Of a stretch of 64,000 nt of DNA, positions 62,502 to 64,000 are shown in pieces; position 1 is the stretch's first letter, and every line of letters starts with the position of its first letter. The notes beneath the pieces were generated by a model. That model did no database searches and was not told where the DNA came from. It saw only the letters and a program-made list of their open reading frames with translations. This DNA comes from an uncultured Paracoccaceae bacterium (GTDB lineage Bacteria; Pseudomonadota; Alphaproteobacteria; Rhodobacterales; Rhodobacteraceae), in contig CANMQO010000006.1 of the NCBI GenBank assembly GCA_947500055.1, positions 62,001 through 126,000 on the forward strand, written 5' to 3'. Position numbers and translations under genes: made by a program.

Positions 62502-64000
62502 ATGAACGCCCTTCCCATTGATCCGATCCTGCCTGACCTGATTGCTGCCCTTGGGACTCATGGGCGCGCCGTCTTGCAGGCCCCGCCCGGAGCAGGAAAA
62601 ACCACCCGCGTACCACTTGCATTGCTTGATGCGCGTCTCACCTCCGGCAAGATCATCATGCTGGAACCGCGCAGGCTTGCCGCGCGTGCCGCCGCCGAAC
62701 GGCTGGCCGAAACATTGGGCGAAGCGCCGGGCAGGACCATCGGTTACCGGATGCGCGGCGACAGCAAACCCGGCACCGGGATTGAGGTTGTTACCGAGGG
62801 CATCCTGACCCGCATGATCCAGTCGGACCCGGAATTGACCGGCATCGGCGCCGTGATCTTTGACGAATTTCACGAGCGCTCCCTGAATGCCGATCTGGGT
62901 CTGGCGCTGACATGGCAACTGCGCAGCGTCCTGCGCCCGGATCTATTGGTCTTGGTCATGTCAGCGACGCTGGACGCCGCGCCTGTTGCCGCGATGCTGG
63001 ATGAGGCGCCAGTTCTGACCTCCGAAGGTCGATCTTTCCCGGTGACCACGCATCACCTTGACCGCGCCGTGCCCAAGGGCACCCGCCTTGAGACAGCAAC
63101 TGCTGACCTGATCGTCAAAGCCGCGGAGCGGACCACAGGCGGCATGCTGGTGTTTCTGCCCGGTGAGGGCGAGATCAGGCGCACCGCCGCGGCACTTGAC
63201 GGGCGCCTGCCGAAGGATTGCCAGATCAGGCCGCTTTACGGGGCCTTGCCGTTCAAGGATCAGCGTGCGGCCATCGCGCCGGCACAAAGCGGGCGCAAGA
63301 TTGTGCTTTCGACCTCCATCGCCGAAACATCCCTGACCATTGCCGATATCCGTGTGGTGGTGGATGCGGGACGGTCGCGCCGGGCACGGTTTGACCCGGG
63401 TTCCGGCATGTCGCGGCTGGTGACAGAACGTGTCAGCCGGGCCGAAGCCACCCAGCGGGCAGGCCGTGCGGGTCGGGTCGCTCCCGGTGACGCATTTTGT
63501 CTGTGGACCAAGGGGGAAAACGGCGCCCTGCCCGGTTTTGCCCCCGCCGAGATTGAGGCGGCGGATCTGGCGGGCTTCGCGCTGGAACTGGCGGTCTGGG
63601 GCAGCGATGATCTCGCCTTTCTGACCCCACCGCCGCGGGGCGCACTGGCGGAGGCCCGCAGCCTGTTGCAATCGCTGGGCGCGCTGGATGCAGCACTCAG
63701 GATCACAGATCACGGGCGCGCGTTGGCGGCCCTGCCCCTGCACCCGCGCCTGGGGCATATGCTGCAAGTTGCGGGCGCGCAGGCGGCCCCATTGGCCGCG
63801 CTTCTGGCCGGGCGCGACCCATTGCGCGGCGCACCGGTCGATATCAGTCTGCGCATGACCGCATTAAAAGGGCGCTATGACGGACCGGGCACTGTGAACC
63901 ACGCGGCACTTGCGCAAATCAAGGCCGAAATCCCCCGCTTGTCCAAAGGGTTACCCAAACGTCCCGCCATTGACCTTGCCCAACAAGTTGCCTTGGCCTA
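62502..64000 (+). CDS. hrpB: ATP-dependent helicase HrpB (partial, runs off right edge)
   Basis: This DEAH/RHA-family helicase has motif I in QAPPGAGKTTRVPLAL, motif Ia in EPRRLAARAAA, motif II DEFH (a DEAH variant), SATLD (III), SIAETSLTI (V) and QRAGRAGR (VI). About 500 of the usual ~820 residues are present; the C-terminal HrpB-specific part is beyond the window. The molecular role of bacterial HrpB is poorly known. The ATG at 62502 follows AAGGGCG. Confidence 0.95.
   Translation, partial: MNALPIDPILPDLIAALGTHGRAVLQAPPGAGKTTRVPLALLDARLTSGKIIMLEPRRLAARAAAERLAETLGEAPGRTIGYRMRGDSKPGTGIEVVTEGILTRMIQSDPELTGIGAVIFDEFHERSLNADLGLALTWQLRSVLRPDLLVLVMSATLDAAPVAAMLDEAPVLTSEGRSFPVTTHHLDRAVPKGTRLETATADLIVKAAERTTGGMLVFLPGEGEIRRTAAALDGRLPKDCQIRPLYGALPFKDQRAAIAPAQSGRKIVLSTSIAETSLTIADIRVVVDAGRSRRARFDPGSGMSRLVTERVSRAEATQRAGRAGRVAPGDAFCLWTKGENGALPGFAPAEIEAADLAGFALELAVWGSDDLAFLTPPPRGALAEARSLLQSLGALDAALRITDHGRALAALPLHPRLGHMLQVAGAQAAPLAALLAGRDPLRGAPVDISLRMTALKGRYDGPGTVNHAALAQIKAEIPRLSKGLPKRPAIDLAQQVALA

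Noticed and set aside
1-64000. CRISPR arrays, tRNA or rRNA genes, insertion sequences, prophage
   Set aside because: No spaced direct repeats of CRISPR type, no tRNA cloverleaf with CCA-type end, and no transposase, integrase or phage structural gene were seen. The repeats present are short and non-coding.

Overview
The window is about 64 kb of GC-rich chromosome from an alphaproteobacterium, almost certainly a member of the Rhodobacteraceae (Roseobacter group). Pointers are a RpoHII-type heat-shock sigma factor, a class I lysyl-tRNA synthetase, MeaB, a DUF1127 protein, a three-domain FAD/GcvT dimethylglycine- or sarcosine-dehydrogenase-like enzyme, and CCCGGG hairpin repeats common in this family. 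The genus cannot be fixed by reading alone. No rRNA, tRNA, CRISPR array, transposase, integrase or phage module was found; most of the window is core metabolism and housekeeping.

Layout. 1-6 kb: an edge-truncated endonuclease/exonuclease/phosphatase protein, a membrane protein, leuD, a small lipoprotein and leuC, then an RTX-repeat protein and a GNAT enzyme, all on the minus strand. 6-14 kb: an MscS channel, a metallophosphoesterase, acetyl-CoA synthetase, a DUF218 protein, a beta-barrel protein and small membrane or DUF genes. 14-24 kb: a beta-helix protein, DUF4864, class I lysyl-tRNA synthetase, TerB, dacB-nadD, a TolB-like propeller and an aldo/keto reductase. 24-33 kb: a two-gene operon (65-aa protein plus cysteine-rich protein), an amino-acid oxidase-like FAD protein with a GNAT, the FAD/GcvT dehydrogenase, a CDF metal exporter, an M3 peptidase and an amino-acid ABC permease/binding-protein pair. 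34-43 kb: moeB-dut-coaBC, rpoH, cobU with a phosphatase, GST, yifB, and gshB followed by yraN-rsmI. 43-55 kb: LpoA-like lipoprotein, glnD, murJ, a degenerate rhomboid, trpS, an MFS transporter and uvrB, then an unfamiliar HExxH protein. 55-64 kb: coiled-coil membrane protein, lipoprotein, LMW phosphatase, site-2 protease, sirtuin, meaB, a startless VOC domain, a GIY-YIG-like protein, rpmB, a secreted protein and the 5' part of hrpB.

The least ordinary material lies between and at the ends of genes. Three dispersed repeat families occur: a 97-bp foldback element in two copies, each touching a stop codon; an exactly 11-bp-periodic GCCGAC array in three copies; and a 34-bp CCCGGG hairpin repeat in two copies. 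There are also local hairpin pairs between yifB and gshB and between glnD and murJ, and a set of overlapping inverted repeats near 55.3 kb. The gene-level oddities are the cysteine-rich operon at 23.8 kb, the HExxH protein at 54.5 kb, the GIY-YIG-like protein at 60.8 kb, a rhomboid without catalytic residues, and a VOC domain lacking a start codon directly after meaB. A sequence resembling an RpoE promoter precedes rpoH. I found no complete new defence or biosynthetic system that could be claimed with confidence.
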